A DNA stretch of 28,814 nt, from contig JAUWMO010000006.1 in assembly GCA_030613125.1 (NCBI GenBank), positions 1-28,814 on the forward strand, written 5' to 3'. Position 1 is the first letter of the stretch; each line of letters begins with the position of its first letter. Both the position numbers and the translations under genes were made by a program. Below the pieces are notes generated by a model that saw only the letters and a list, made by a program, of their open reading frames with translations, was not told where the DNA came from and did no database searches. Below are positions 16,480-24,672 of the stretch, piece after piece. Origin of the DNA: Bacteroidota bacterium (GTDB lineage: Bacteria > Bacteroidota > Bacteroidia > Bacteroidales > VadinHA17).

Positions 16480-17370
16480 ATGGATAAACTAAAAACTGAT
16501 AGTAAAGAAAAAACATACCGATTAGCTATAACTGAAGGATGGATATCGGGTGTAGGAAATATAATTTTGTTTGGACTTAAAATATGGGCCGGCTTAGTTT
16601 CTGGTTCAATTGCCTTAATAGCAGATGCATGGCATTCACTAACTGATACTCTTACATCACTTATTGTATTAATTGGAATTAAAATAGCAGTCAAACCTGC
16701 GGACAAAGAACATCCATACGGACACGGAAGGGCTGAAGTAATAGCCTCATTAATTATTGGGATTTTATTAATACTTGTTGCTATCCATTTTGTTACTGAA
16801 TCGGTTGAAAAACTTAAATACAGGGAAGATGCTAATTTTGGGATAATTGCAATTTCTGTTGTGATATTATCCATAATAGTGAAAGAAGGGATGGCACAAT
16901 TTGCGTTTTGGATTGCAAGAAAAACCAAAGCAGAGAGTATCAGAGCCGATGGATGGCACCATAGATCAGATGCCATATCATCTGTAATTATTCTTTTAGG
17001 AATTTTTGTTGAAAAATTTGCATGGTGGATTGACGGAGCGATGGGCATATTGGTTTCATTTGTAATCTTTTATTCTGCCTGGTTAATATTAAAGAACACA
17101 ATTAGCATATTACTAGGACAAAAACCTGATAATGAGATGATCAATGAGATAAAAACACTGGTTGAAAAGATTTACCCCGGAAAACTGAGATTACACCATT
17201 TTCATATACACAATTATGGCTTTCATAATGAAATGACCTTTCATATTGTTCTGCCTGCAAATATGAGATTACATGAAGCCAGAAAAATTACTCAAAAAAT
17301 GTTTGAAGAAATAAAATCACAAATGAATATTTTGGCCACAATCCACATAGATACAGAGAGCAAGTATTAA
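16480..17370 (+). CDS. Cation diffusion facilitator, probable zinc exporter
   Basis: The protein has 296 residues with six predicted membrane helices and a cytoplasmic C-terminal ferredoxin-like domain with His-rich segments (LRLHHFHIHNYGFHNE). The transport site is visible in helix 2 as H52-SLT-D56 and in helix 5 as H160-HRS-D164. An HD-HD quartet is associated with zinc preference in this family, whereas the DD-HD quartet of FieF is broader, so zinc is the likeliest substrate (inference). These proteins exchange the metal ion for protons to remove excess metal from the cytoplasm. The flippase begins 36 bases downstream. Confidence 0.92.
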   Translation: MDKLKTDSKEKTYRLAITEGWISGVGNIILFGLKIWAGLVSGSIALIADAWHSLTDTLTSLIVLIGIKIAVKPADKEHPYGHGRAEVIASLIIGILLILVAIHFVTESVEKLKYREDANFGIIAISVVILSIIVKEGMAQFAFWIARKTKAESIRADGWHHRSDAISSVIILLGIFVEKFAWWIDGAMGILVSFVIFYSAWLILKNTISILLGQKPDNEMINEIKTLVEKIYPGKLRLHHFHIHNYGFHNEMTFHIVLPANMRLHEARKITQKMFEEIKSQMNILATIHIDTESKY

Positions 17371-17406
17371 TTTTGTCAACATAATTTCAATATTAAGATT
17401 ATTTAA

Positions 17407-18879
17407 TTGAATTATATTAAACAATTAGCTGGCCAGACTCTGGTTTATGGAATGGGAACAATGGTTCCCCGCGTTCTAAATTATGCTCTTTTAACACCTT
17501 TTTATACCAGGATATTCCCTCTTGCGAGTGGTGAGTATGGAGTTGTGACAGAAATTTATGCCTACATGGCCATACTGTTGATAATTCTTACATATGGTAT
17601 GGAAACGACTTTTTTCCGTTTTACAACCTCTAAACAGTACAACAAAGAGAAAGTATATAATGCATCATTAGTGTCATTATTTACTACTTCAATACTATTT
17701 ATTGTTTTAATGATTGTATTTGCAGATAGGATTGCAAACCTGCTTGAGTATTCCGGGCACAGGGAATACATTATAATGTTTTCACTGATTGTTGCTATAG
17801 ATGCATTCACAGCCATTCCATTTGCCAGATTAAGAATTGAAAACCAGGTATTTAAATTTTCAGCAATCAAATTGATAAACGTTTTGATTATTGTAATTGT
17901 AGCATTTTCATTTCTCTATTTTATTCCCCGGCATATTGATAATAATCCGGAAACATTTTTTAAAAAGATATATTCTGATAAAATAGGCGTTGGATATGTA
18001 TTTATTGCGAATTTAAGCGGGAGTATTGTAAGTCTTTTATTATTACTGCCACATATTATAAAAGCCAGGCTAAAAATTGATATGAAAGTGCTTAAAACAA
18101 TGTTCGTATATGCATTGCCTCTTCTTATTGCTGGCCTGGGAGGTGTGCTTAACGATTCATTTGATAAAGTAACCATGAAATTTTTATTACCTGACAGATC
18201 TACTTCTATGAACCAACTGGCTGTATATGGAGCAAATTTTAAAATAGCTGTACTGATGAGCCTGTTTATACAAATGTTTAGATACGCTTTCGAGCCATTT
18301 TTCTTTTCAAGATCAAATGAAAAAAATGCCAGGGAACTTTATGCTCAGATAATGAATTATTTTGTGCTCTTCTGCCTTTTTATTTTTATTGGTATATCAC
18401 TCAACCTTGATATTTTTAAATATTTAATTGACAAAGATTATTGGTCAGCTTTAAATGTTGTACCAATTATTTTAATGTCTTTTGTTTTTTTGGGAATATT
18501 TGTAAATCTTTCAGTTTGGTATAAACTGAATGATATCACTAAATACGGTGCTATTATAACCTTTGCCGGAGCGGTAATAACAATTTTTATTAACATTAAA
18601 TTTATTCCTGTATATGGATACATAGCATCAGCATGGGGACATTTTACAGCATATTTAGTGATGGTTGTTTTATCCTATTTTTTAGGAAAAAAATTCTATC
18701 CGGTTTCCTATAATATTCTTAAGATTACAAGTTATTTTATACTTGCTCTTGGAATATTTGCTGCTGGAACCTTAATGCAATTTCAATTGAAAATAATTAG
18801 TTTTATTGTAAACAATATTATGATAGGGATTTTTGTTGTAGTTGTATATTTTAAAGAAATTAAAGGAAAAATATTATAG
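17407..18879 (+). CDS. Lipid-linked polysaccharide flippase (MATE/Wzx-like), TTG start
   Basis: This 490-residue protein has about 12-14 membrane helices spread over its full length, typical of the MOP superfamily flippases that move lipid-linked saccharides across the inner membrane. The N-terminal GQTLVYGMGTMVPRVLNYAL and following TPFYTRIF region is the usual family opening. The start codon must be TTG at 17407: a stop codon (TAA, 17404-17406) stands immediately before it, and the next Met (17452) would remove the conserved first residues of the family. A TAATTTTG element at 17368-17375, overlapping the previous stop, may be its promoter. It stands just before dut as in other Bacteroidota. 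The substrate cannot be deduced. Confidence 0.88.
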   Translation: MNYIKQLAGQTLVYGMGTMVPRVLNYALLTPFYTRIFPLASGEYGVVTEIYAYMAILLIILTYGMETTFFRFTTSKQYNKEKVYNASLVSLFTTSILFIVLMIVFADRIANLLEYSGHREYIIMFSLIVAIDAFTAIPFARLRIENQVFKFSAIKLINVLIIVIVAFSFLYFIPRHIDNNPETFFKKIYSDKIGVGYVFIANLSGSIVSLLLLLPHIIKARLKIDMKVLKTMFVYALPLLIAGLGGVLNDSFDKVTMKFLLPDRSTSMNQLAVYGANFKIAVLMSLFIQMFRYAFEPFFFSRSNEKNARELYAQIMNYFVLFCLFIFIGISLNLDIFKYLIDKDYWSALNVVPIILMSFVFLGIFVNLSVWYKLNDITKYGAIITFAGAVITIFINIKFIPVYGYIASAWGHFTAYLVMVVLSYFLGKKFYPVSYNILKITSYFILALGIFAAGTLMQFQLKIISFIVNNIMIGIFVVVVYFKEIKGKIL

Positions 18880-18902
18880 TTTGATATTAAATTATTAAAA
18901 AA

Positions 18903-19337
18903 ATGATTGTTAAAATAGTTAATAAATCAAAGCATGAGCTACCAAAATATAGTACTGAATGTTCTGCTGGAATGGATTTAAGAGCAAACCTTGAGATGCC
19001 GGTTGTGTTAAGATCACTTCAGAGAGCTCTGATCCCTACAGGATTATTTATTGAACTTCCGGAAGGTGTTGAAGCACAAATAAGACCCAGGAGTGGACTT
19101 GCTATAAAAAATGGAATTTCAATTTTAAATACTCCTGGTACAATTGATGCTGATTACAGAGGTGAAATTCAGATTATCCTGGTCAATTTATCGAGTGAAA
19201 ACTTTATTGTTAAAGATGGTGAAAGGATATGTCAAATGATTATTACAAGACATGAAAAAATATCGTGGAACAATGTTGATGTACTTGAAGAAACTGTTCG
19301 TGGAAGTGGTGGATTTGGGCATACTGGTAAAAAATAA
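18903..19337 (+). CDS. dut: dUTP diphosphatase
   Basis: The protein has 144 residues, standard for the trimeric all-beta dUTPase. The five family motifs are visible in order: AGMDLRANL (motif 1), RPRSGLAIKNG (2), NTPGTIDADYRGEI (3), GERICQMI (4) and RGSGGFGHTG (5). It hydrolyses dUTP to dUMP and pyrophosphate, which keeps uracil out of DNA and supplies dTMP synthesis. It lies 23 bases after the flippase and 39 bases before the TPR lipoprotein. Confidence 0.96.
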   Translation: MIVKIVNKSKHELPKYSTECSAGMDLRANLEMPVVLRSLQRALIPTGLFIELPEGVEAQIRPRSGLAIKNGISILNTPGTIDADYRGEIQIILVNLSSENFIVKDGERICQMIITRHEKISWNNVDVLEETVRGSGGFGHTGKK

Positions 19338-19376
19338 GATAGTAAAACTTTTACGGAATTTTTAGAAAAAGGAGTA

Positions 19377-21137
19377 ATGAAAACTGATTTATTTTTGAGT
19401 AAAGAATTTAAAAAATTAATCCAAATAATTATTTATTTAGGTTTATTATTTGTTGTGATATCTTGTCATAGGAAAGCTGTTCCGGGAAAGATTGATTATG
19501 TAAAAAAAGAACTTAACAGTAAAGATTTACAAAATTACAACTATCTGTTTAGTGAAGCATTGAAACAAAAAATTTTGGGAAACATCCCAAAATCAATAGC
19601 CTATTATGAACAATGCTTAAAAATAAATACTGAAAGTGATGCTTCAATGTTCGAATTAAGCAATTTATATTCATTAGTAGGAGAATATAAAATAAGTCTC
19701 GAACATGCTAAGAACGCTGTGAAAGAAGATCCTGAAAATCTTTGGTACAAGCTTCATTTGTTAAACCTTTATCTGACTTTGAATATGAATGATAGCAGTA
19801 TAATGATTTTAAAGGAAATTCATGTTAATTATCCAGAAAGAACTGACTTATATTTTAATCTTGGGGGTATCTATAAAGAAAATGGTGATTTTAAAAAAGC
19901 GTTGAAAGTATTTGAGGAAATTGAAGATATTGTTGGATATAGTCCTAATATTATTTTACAAAAAGCTGAAATTTATGAAAAACAGAAAAAATTTGAAAAA
20001 GCGGAAGATGAAATAAACAAACTCATTGATAAATATCAGAGTAATATAAATTACTATATTATTCTTGCTGAACTTTTTTATAAACAAGGAAAACGTGATA
20101 AAGCATTAGAAATGTATAGTAAGGTTGAACAGATTGAAATAAACAGTAACGCTGCTCTTATTTCGAAAATTGGATTTTATAGAAATATAAATAATTATGA
20201 TTTGTTATTTACTGTTCTTGATACTGTTGTTTCTAGAAATTCAATTGATTTAAACAAAAAAATTCAAATTATGATTTCTTTTATTACTGACCCCAAAGAA
20301 ATAAAGGATTATCCAAATGAAATTCTTCTAAGACTGAGAGATCTACAAAAACTGAATAATGAAGATAATAGAATAAACGCTGTAATTGCAGATTACTATA
20401 TGAATATTGAAAATTATCATGAAGCCTCTGAGATGTTTAAGCAGTATATTAAGAAAGATAAGACAAACTATATGGTTTGGGAACAGTTATTATACGTTGA
20501 GAATATAATAGGTAATTATCAGGATTTGTATGATCATAGCAAAGATGCATTATCATTATTTCGAACGGCGCCAGTTCTATATTTTTTTAATGGTGTTGCA
20601 TGTACAGAATTAGGAAAACCATATGAAGCTGAAAAAATTTTGAAAAGGGGAATGAAGTTTGCAGAAGGTAATAAACCTCTTATGATTCAATATCTTGCAA
20701 TGCTTGGTGAGACCTACCGAAATCTTGGGAAATACGATTTATCTGATAAATCATTTGAAGATGCTCTTGAACTGGAACCAAAAAATTTGATTGTATTAAA
20801 TAATTACAGCTACTATTTATCGCTGAGGAAGAAAAATTTGAAGAAAGCATTAAAGATGAGTTCTGTTTGTATAAAAGAAGAGCCTTTAAATGCTACATAT
20901 CTTGATACATACGGGTGGATACTTTTTCAAATGAGAAAGTATAATGATGCAATTAAATATTTAAAAATGGCTGTTGAGAATGACGATTCACCGAGTCCTG
21001 AAATACTTGAACACTATGGAGATGTTTTAAAAATAACCGGTGAAGATGAAGAGGCTATTAAATATTGGATTAAAGCAAGTAATGCAGGAGGTAATAAAGA
21101 TGAATTAAAACAAAAAATTAGTAATGCCAGGCATTGA
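19377..21137 (+). CDS. TPR-repeat lipoprotein
   Basis: This 586-residue protein has an N-terminal lipoprotein signal with lipobox VISC (Cys30). The mature part consists of many tetratricopeptide repeats, for example YKISLEHAKNAVKEDPENLW, YDLSDKSFEDALELEPKNLI and YNDAIKYLKMAVENDDSPS, giving a superhelical protein-binding scaffold. A GGAG stretch lies two bases before the ATG at 19377, unusually close for a ribosome-binding site. The reading frame overlaps the DUF4292 gene by 14 bases, so the two are translationally linked. The conserved order dut, TPR, DUF4292, EnvC-like in Bacteroidota points to an envelope assembly role, which is inference. Confidence 0.88.
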   Translation: MKTDLFLSKEFKKLIQIIIYLGLLFVVISCHRKAVPGKIDYVKKELNSKDLQNYNYLFSEALKQKILGNIPKSIAYYEQCLKINTESDASMFELSNLYSLVGEYKISLEHAKNAVKEDPENLWYKLHLLNLYLTLNMNDSSIMILKEIHVNYPERTDLYFNLGGIYKENGDFKKALKVFEEIEDIVGYSPNIILQKAEIYEKQKKFEKAEDEINKLIDKYQSNINYYIILAELFYKQGKRDKALEMYSKVEQIEINSNAALISKIGFYRNINNYDLLFTVLDTVVSRNSIDLNKKIQIMISFITDPKEIKDYPNEILLRLRDLQKLNNEDNRINAVIADYYMNIENYHEASEMFKQYIKKDKTNYMVWEQLLYVENIIGNYQDLYDHSKDALSLFRTAPVLYFFNGVACTELGKPYEAEKILKRGMKFAEGNKPLMIQYLAMLGETYRNLGKYDLSDKSFEDALELEPKNLIVLNNYSYYLSLRKKNLKKALKMSSVCIKEEPLNATYLDTYGWILFQMRKYNDAIKYLKMAVENDDSPSPEILEHYGDVLKITGEDEEAIKYWIKASNAGGNKDELKQKISNARH

Positions 21138-21993
21138 TATTTATTTTAATAGAAAACAAAAAAAGCTGATTATTGAGATTATTACTTTGTTATTTGTCTG
21201 TTACATGGTTGGATGTAAATCTAAGTATATAGCTGTTCATGAATATATTCCAATGGTTAAAACAGAGACTATTATAAAAACAAATAAGGAAAACTATAAT
21301 GCGATTAACAGTGTTTGGATTAAAAGGGTTAATGGATCATTAGTTCATAATGAGGTTGAAAAGAAATTTAAAGGAAATATTAGAATTGTTAAAGACAGTG
21401 TTATATTGATTAGTATTTATTCAAGTTTTGGGATAGAAGGATTAAGAATAATGCTGGAGCATGATTCAATTTTTATTTTAAATAGGATTAGAAACACCTA
21501 TTTAGCCGAAGAAAATTCAAGAAACATACATCCAATCGGAAAATTACTGGATTATTCAATAATTCAGGATTTATTACTTGTAAATGGTCAGGGAATATTT
21601 AATGTGAATGATTTTGGCAGTATTAAAACAAAAGAAATTTATTCAAATGGAGATCTCTATTGTCTTAATAACAATTCTAAAAATGTGAAAAGAGGAAAAG
21701 ATGACTTCCCCTTTATTTTAAGTAGAGCTTGTTTTGATACTAAATCCATGTTATTAAAAAGAGGTTTTTTCAATTTTATTGATGAAAATGATGAAGTTGA
21801 AATATTTTATTCTAATTATATTTTAGTCAACGAGGTTTCATTTATTAAAAGTTTGGAAATAATTAAAAAGAGTGAAAGTGATTCACTCAAAATTAAACTG
21901 ATATTTGATAAAATTGAACTAAACAAATACTTACCTGTTAGATTTAATAAGAAATCTAAATACAAAAGAGTTTTTTCTATAAAAGATGTTTAA
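21124..21993 (+). CDS. DUF4292 family lipoprotein
   Basis: The protein has 289 residues. A hydrophobic signal (about 15-30) ends in lipobox MVGC with Cys31, so it is a lipoprotein. The mature part has the beta-rich pattern of DUF4292, with WIKRVNGSLVHNE, GNIRIVKDSVILISIY and IEGLRIMLEHDSIFILNR. The last features recall the LolA/LolB fold used to carry lipoproteins to the outer membrane, and such a role has been suggested for this family, but this is not shown by the sequence. It overlaps the TPR gene by 14 bases and the following EnvC-like gene by 8 bases, so the three are tightly coupled. Confidence 0.82.
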   Translation: MPGIDIYFNRKQKKLIIEIITLLFVCYMVGCKSKYIAVHEYIPMVKTETIIKTNKENYNAINSVWIKRVNGSLVHNEVEKKFKGNIRIVKDSVILISIYSSFGIEGLRIMLEHDSIFILNRIRNTYLAEENSRNIHPIGKLLDYSIIQDLLLVNGQGIFNVNDFGSIKTKEIYSNGDLYCLNNNSKNVKRGKDDFPFILSRACFDTKSMLLKRGFFNFIDENDEVEIFYSNYILVNEVSFIKSLEIIKKSESDSLKIKLIFDKIELNKYLPVRFNKKSKYKRVFSIKDV

Positions 21994-23188
21994 TATAGCT
22001 GTAATACTTCGATTTTATTTGATTATAATAATTATTTTATTTGTTGATAGTAAGGAAGGTTATGGTCAAAATCGTGCTGAACTTGAGGAAAGGAGGGAAG
22101 CTGCAAGGAAGGATATTGAAAGAACCAGCAAAATCTTAAATGAAGTTTCAAAAAGCAAAAGTATATCAATAAATAGAATAGTTGTATTAAACAGACAAGT
22201 AAGAAGACGGCAGGATTTAATTTTTGACCTTGATCAGGAAATTGGTGAACTTAATACTAGAATATTTGATAATAAGTTTGTTATCAAATCGTTAGGTAGT
22301 GATGTGGAGAGAATTAAAACTGATTATGCAAAATTAATACAAGCCGCATATAAGCAGAAACCTCCTTTTTTTGAACTGACATACCTTTTTTCCTCTGGAG
22401 ATATTAATCAGGCGTATAAGAGAATGCGATACATTCAACAATACGCCCGATACAGACAAAGGCAGGTTACGTTAATTAGAAGAATACAGAAATTACTGCG
22501 GACGAAAGAAATGGAACTAAAGGAACAAAAAGATAATAAAACTGTATTACTTAAAGATATTGAACGTGAAAAAACGAAATTAAGAAGTGAAAAAAAATCT
22601 CAACAAAAGATGGTTGCTGAGTTTGTTAAAAAAGAGAAGGATTTAAAGAAAAAGTTAGCACAAAAACGCAGAATAGCGAGGAAATTAGATAAAGAGATTG
22701 AAAAGGCTATAGAAATTGAGGCAAAAAATGAAAATGGTATTTTTAAATTAACTCCGGAGCAAAAATTAATATCAGAAAAATTTGTTAACAACAAAGGTAA
22801 ATTACCGTGGCCAACTATAACCGGAGTTGTAACTGAAAAATATGGTGAGCACCCACATCCGGTTTGGAAACATGTTAGAGTTAGAAATGATGGTATTAAT
22901 ATAACTACATCTGAAGGAGATGTTGCAAGATCTGTATTTGACGGAGTAGTGATGAAGGTTTTTGCAATTCCGGGAGCCAATCAAACGGTGATTATTAGGC
23001 ACGGGAATTATTTAAGCGTATATACAAACCTTATTGGTGTTAAGGTTAAGGTTGGTGATAATGTTGTTATTAAAGAAAAACTTGGTATTATATACACTGA
23101 CAGTAGTGAAGGAAATGATACTACACTACATTTTATGCTATGGAAGGAGAAGGATAAATTAGATCCGGAATTATGGTTAAGTAACTAG
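21986..23188 (+). CDS. EnvC-like protein with a degenerate LytM (M23) domain
   Basis: This 400-residue protein has an N-terminal signal peptide (about 1-27), a long coiled coil (about 30-250) rich in Arg, Lys and Glu, and a C-terminal LytM/M23 domain (about 275-400). The zinc site is mostly lost: the usual HxxxD is NDGIN (N301, N305), and the usual HxH is TLH (T380, H382). A His remains at 339 (IIRHGNYLSVY). The layout and missing ligands match EnvC, which does not cut peptidoglycan itself but activates amidases at the septum. The same role is likely here, by inference. No amidase gene is in the window. It overlaps the DUF4292 gene by eight bases. Confidence 0.88.
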   Translation: MFNIAVILRFYLIIIIILFVDSKEGYGQNRAELEERREAARKDIERTSKILNEVSKSKSISINRIVVLNRQVRRRQDLIFDLDQEIGELNTRIFDNKFVIKSLGSDVERIKTDYAKLIQAAYKQKPPFFELTYLFSSGDINQAYKRMRYIQQYARYRQRQVTLIRRIQKLLRTKEMELKEQKDNKTVLLKDIEREKTKLRSEKKSQQKMVAEFVKKEKDLKKKLAQKRRIARKLDKEIEKAIEIEAKNENGIFKLTPEQKLISEKFVNNKGKLPWPTITGVVTEKYGEHPHPVWKHVRVRNDGINITTSEGDVARSVFDGVVMKVFAIPGANQTVIIRHGNYLSVYTNLIGVKVKVGDNVVIKEKLGIIYTDSSEGNDTTLHFMLWKEKDKLDPELWLSN

Positions 23189-23274
23189 AATTATTTATTA
23201 TAAAAGTGTAACCTTTTTAAGTTATTGTAGTATAAAAAAATGTCTTAATATCCGATTATTTGGTACGAGAAAAA

Positions 23275-23673
23275 ATGAAAAAGAATTTAAAGATACCTTC
23301 AGTACCTGAGAATATTAGGTTAGTTGAAAATTTAATAGACGAAATATCTAATCAACATGAGTTTGAATCGGATATGTACGGGAAAATTCTTGTTGCATGT
23401 GTTGAAGCAGTCAATAATTCTATTATTCATGGAAACAAATCAAATCCCGATAAGTATGTTAAAGTTGAGATAAAAAGTTCTACAAAAAAATTGAAGATAA
23501 AGGTTGAAGATGAAGGTAATGGTTTTGATTATGAGGATATTCCTGATCCGACGGCACCTGAAAATTTGGAAAACATTAACGGCAGAGGTGTTTTTTTAAT
23601 GAATCATTTATCAGATGAAGTTAATTTTTTTAAAAATGGTTCTGAAGTAGAATTAATATTCAATCTTATCTAA
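23275..23673 (+). CDS. RsbW-like ATP-binding protein (HATPase_c_2)
   Basis: From the ATG at 23275 the protein has 132 residues. It is a stand-alone GHKL ATPase domain of the anti-sigma factor/serine kinase type: N-box EAVNNSIIHGN, G1 box DEGNGFDYEDIPDP and G2 box NGRGVFLM. RsbW and SpoIIAB relatives phosphorylate anti-sigma-factor antagonists and sequester sigma factors. No partner STAS protein or sigma factor is adjacent, so the regulon is unknown. A TTG at 23260 would add five residues but lacks support, and the ATG begins the conserved part directly. The ybeY GTG start comes two bases after its stop, so translation is likely coupled. Confidence 0.87.
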   Translation: MKKNLKIPSVPENIRLVENLIDEISNQHEFESDMYGKILVACVEAVNNSIIHGNKSNPDKYVKVEIKSSTKKLKIKVEDEGNGFDYEDIPDPTAPENLENINGRGVFLMNHLSDEVNFFKNGSEVELIFNLI

Positions 23674-23674
23674 A

Positions 23675-24112
23675 GTGTCTTTTTTTTTCCACTCGGAAGT
23701 CTCCGGTTTCAAGTTTAAAGATCACAGTAACTATAAGCAATGGCTGAAAAAGGTTATATACTGTGAAAAAAAGGAAATTGGAGAAATTAATATCATTTTT
23801 ATTAGTGATGAAGCTATTTTAAAAATTAATAATAGTTATCTAAAAAATGACTGTTATACCGATATTATTGCCTTTAGCTATAACGAAAAGAATAAAATTT
23901 CGGGAGACATTTTTATTAGTATTGAAAGGGTAAAGGAAAATGCGAAAAAATTCGGAGAAAAATTTGAAAATGAATTAAATCGTGTAATTGTTCATGGAGT
24001 ACTGCATCTTATCGGTTATAATGATAAAACAGAAGAAGAAAAAAAAATAATTAGGAATTTGGAAAATCACTATCTATCAATTATTTTAAGTAGTCAATCT
24101 AATTTTAAGTAG
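23675..24112 (+). CDS. ybeY: Endoribonuclease YbeY, GTG start
   Basis: The protein has 145 residues, in the normal range for YbeY, the metal-dependent endoribonuclease for 16S rRNA 3'-end maturation and ribosome quality control. The motif HGVLHLIGYND at 107-117 gives two of the usual three His ligands (H107, H111). The third position is Asp117 instead of His, a variation I recall as typical of Bacteroidota. The GTG start at 23675 is well supported, because the whole reading frame contains no other methionine and the frame is the family length. A run of nine T follows shortly after the start codon. It begins two bases after the RsbW-like gene. Confidence 0.93.
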   Translation: MSFFFHSEVSGFKFKDHSNYKQWLKKVIYCEKKEIGEINIIFISDEAILKINNSYLKNDCYTDIIAFSYNEKNKISGDIFISIERVKENAKKFGEKFENELNRVIVHGVLHLIGYNDKTEEEKKIIRNLENHYLSIILSSQSNFK

Positions 24113-24672
24113 ATTTTTTAGGTTGAGTTGGATGTTACCTGCCTTTGCATAATATACATTAACAACCTTAAGCTTGCAATATCGGCAACTACAATTCTGT
24201 TTGATTTTGAAAAAATTAAAGGAAAAGTAGTAAGCCATCTAAATCTCGTGAATTTATTCATTAATAGAAGGAAAAGTCCTTGCGACTCCGCTTCCACCTT
24301 CGCAAAAGCTTCGGTAGAACAAGAAAGATTATTCGTTAAAAGATGTGACTCATGAGGTATTAGTTCCTACGTAACTCAACGGAAGTTATTATTCACTAAG
24401 CTTTCCAAAGATCGGAACAGGCTATATGGTTTTCACTAACTCCGCTAGCTAAAACGTTCAAAGACAGCAGGATGACGACGGCTCGCTGGCATTTGTGCTA
24501 AATAAATGTTTATAGCCTCTTTAAGAGGAAAATCAAAGAAACCTTTTATGGAGGTTGATATTGACTTGATGAATTAATCTATTTAATAAAGTGTAGTTAG
24601 TTGAAATGCAAAAGACATATTTTTAGCAGAATTCTTATGGTCTAGTATCTTTGTATTGAAATTATATTTTTT
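24113..24672. other. Unexplained 560-bp stretch before mnmG, candidate RNA or decayed mobile repeat
   Basis: No convincing protein gene lies here. An open frame of 75 codons at 24128-24355 has odd composition and looks non-genic. The part from about 24120 to 24500 is visibly richer in G and C than its surroundings. It contains several possible short hairpins, such as AGTC-CTTGC-GACT near 24275, CCTCT-TTA-AGAGG at 24516-24528 and AACCT...AGGTT at 24540-24556. The segment CTTCCACCTTCGCAAAAGC (from about 24292) resembles repeat fragments I recall as dispersed in Bacteroidota genomes, though I cannot verify that. No tmRNA, RNase P or SRP RNA signature is seen. The last ~70 bases hold the mnmG promoter. 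Confidence 0.5.
24646..24653 (+). promoter_or_regulatory. TAnnTTTG promoter element for mnmG
   Basis: TATCTTTG matches the -7 element of Bacteroidota promoters. A T-rich stretch (24621-24624) about 21 bases upstream is only a poor -33 element. The predicted transcript would start about 14 bases before the mnmG ATG at 24673. Confidence 0.45.

Noticed and set aside
22600..22980. Antisense open frame of 126 codons within the EnvC-like gene
   Set aside because: Fully inside a well-supported gene on the other strand, with no recognisable domain; a shadow frame.
23260..23274. TTG start for the RsbW-like protein
   Set aside because: Adds only five poorly supported residues; the ATG at 23275 starts directly at the conserved domain.
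24128..24355. 75-codon reading frame as a protein gene
   Set aside because: Odd composition, no recognised domain, no clear start signal, and it runs through the repeat-like and hairpin-rich part; more likely chance in non-coding DNA.
24113..24672. tmRNA, RNase P RNA, SRP RNA or group II intron
   Set aside because: No tRNA-like ends or ALAA-type tag for tmRNA, no conserved RNase P core sequences, no SRP loop motif and no domain V-like hairpin were found by eye.
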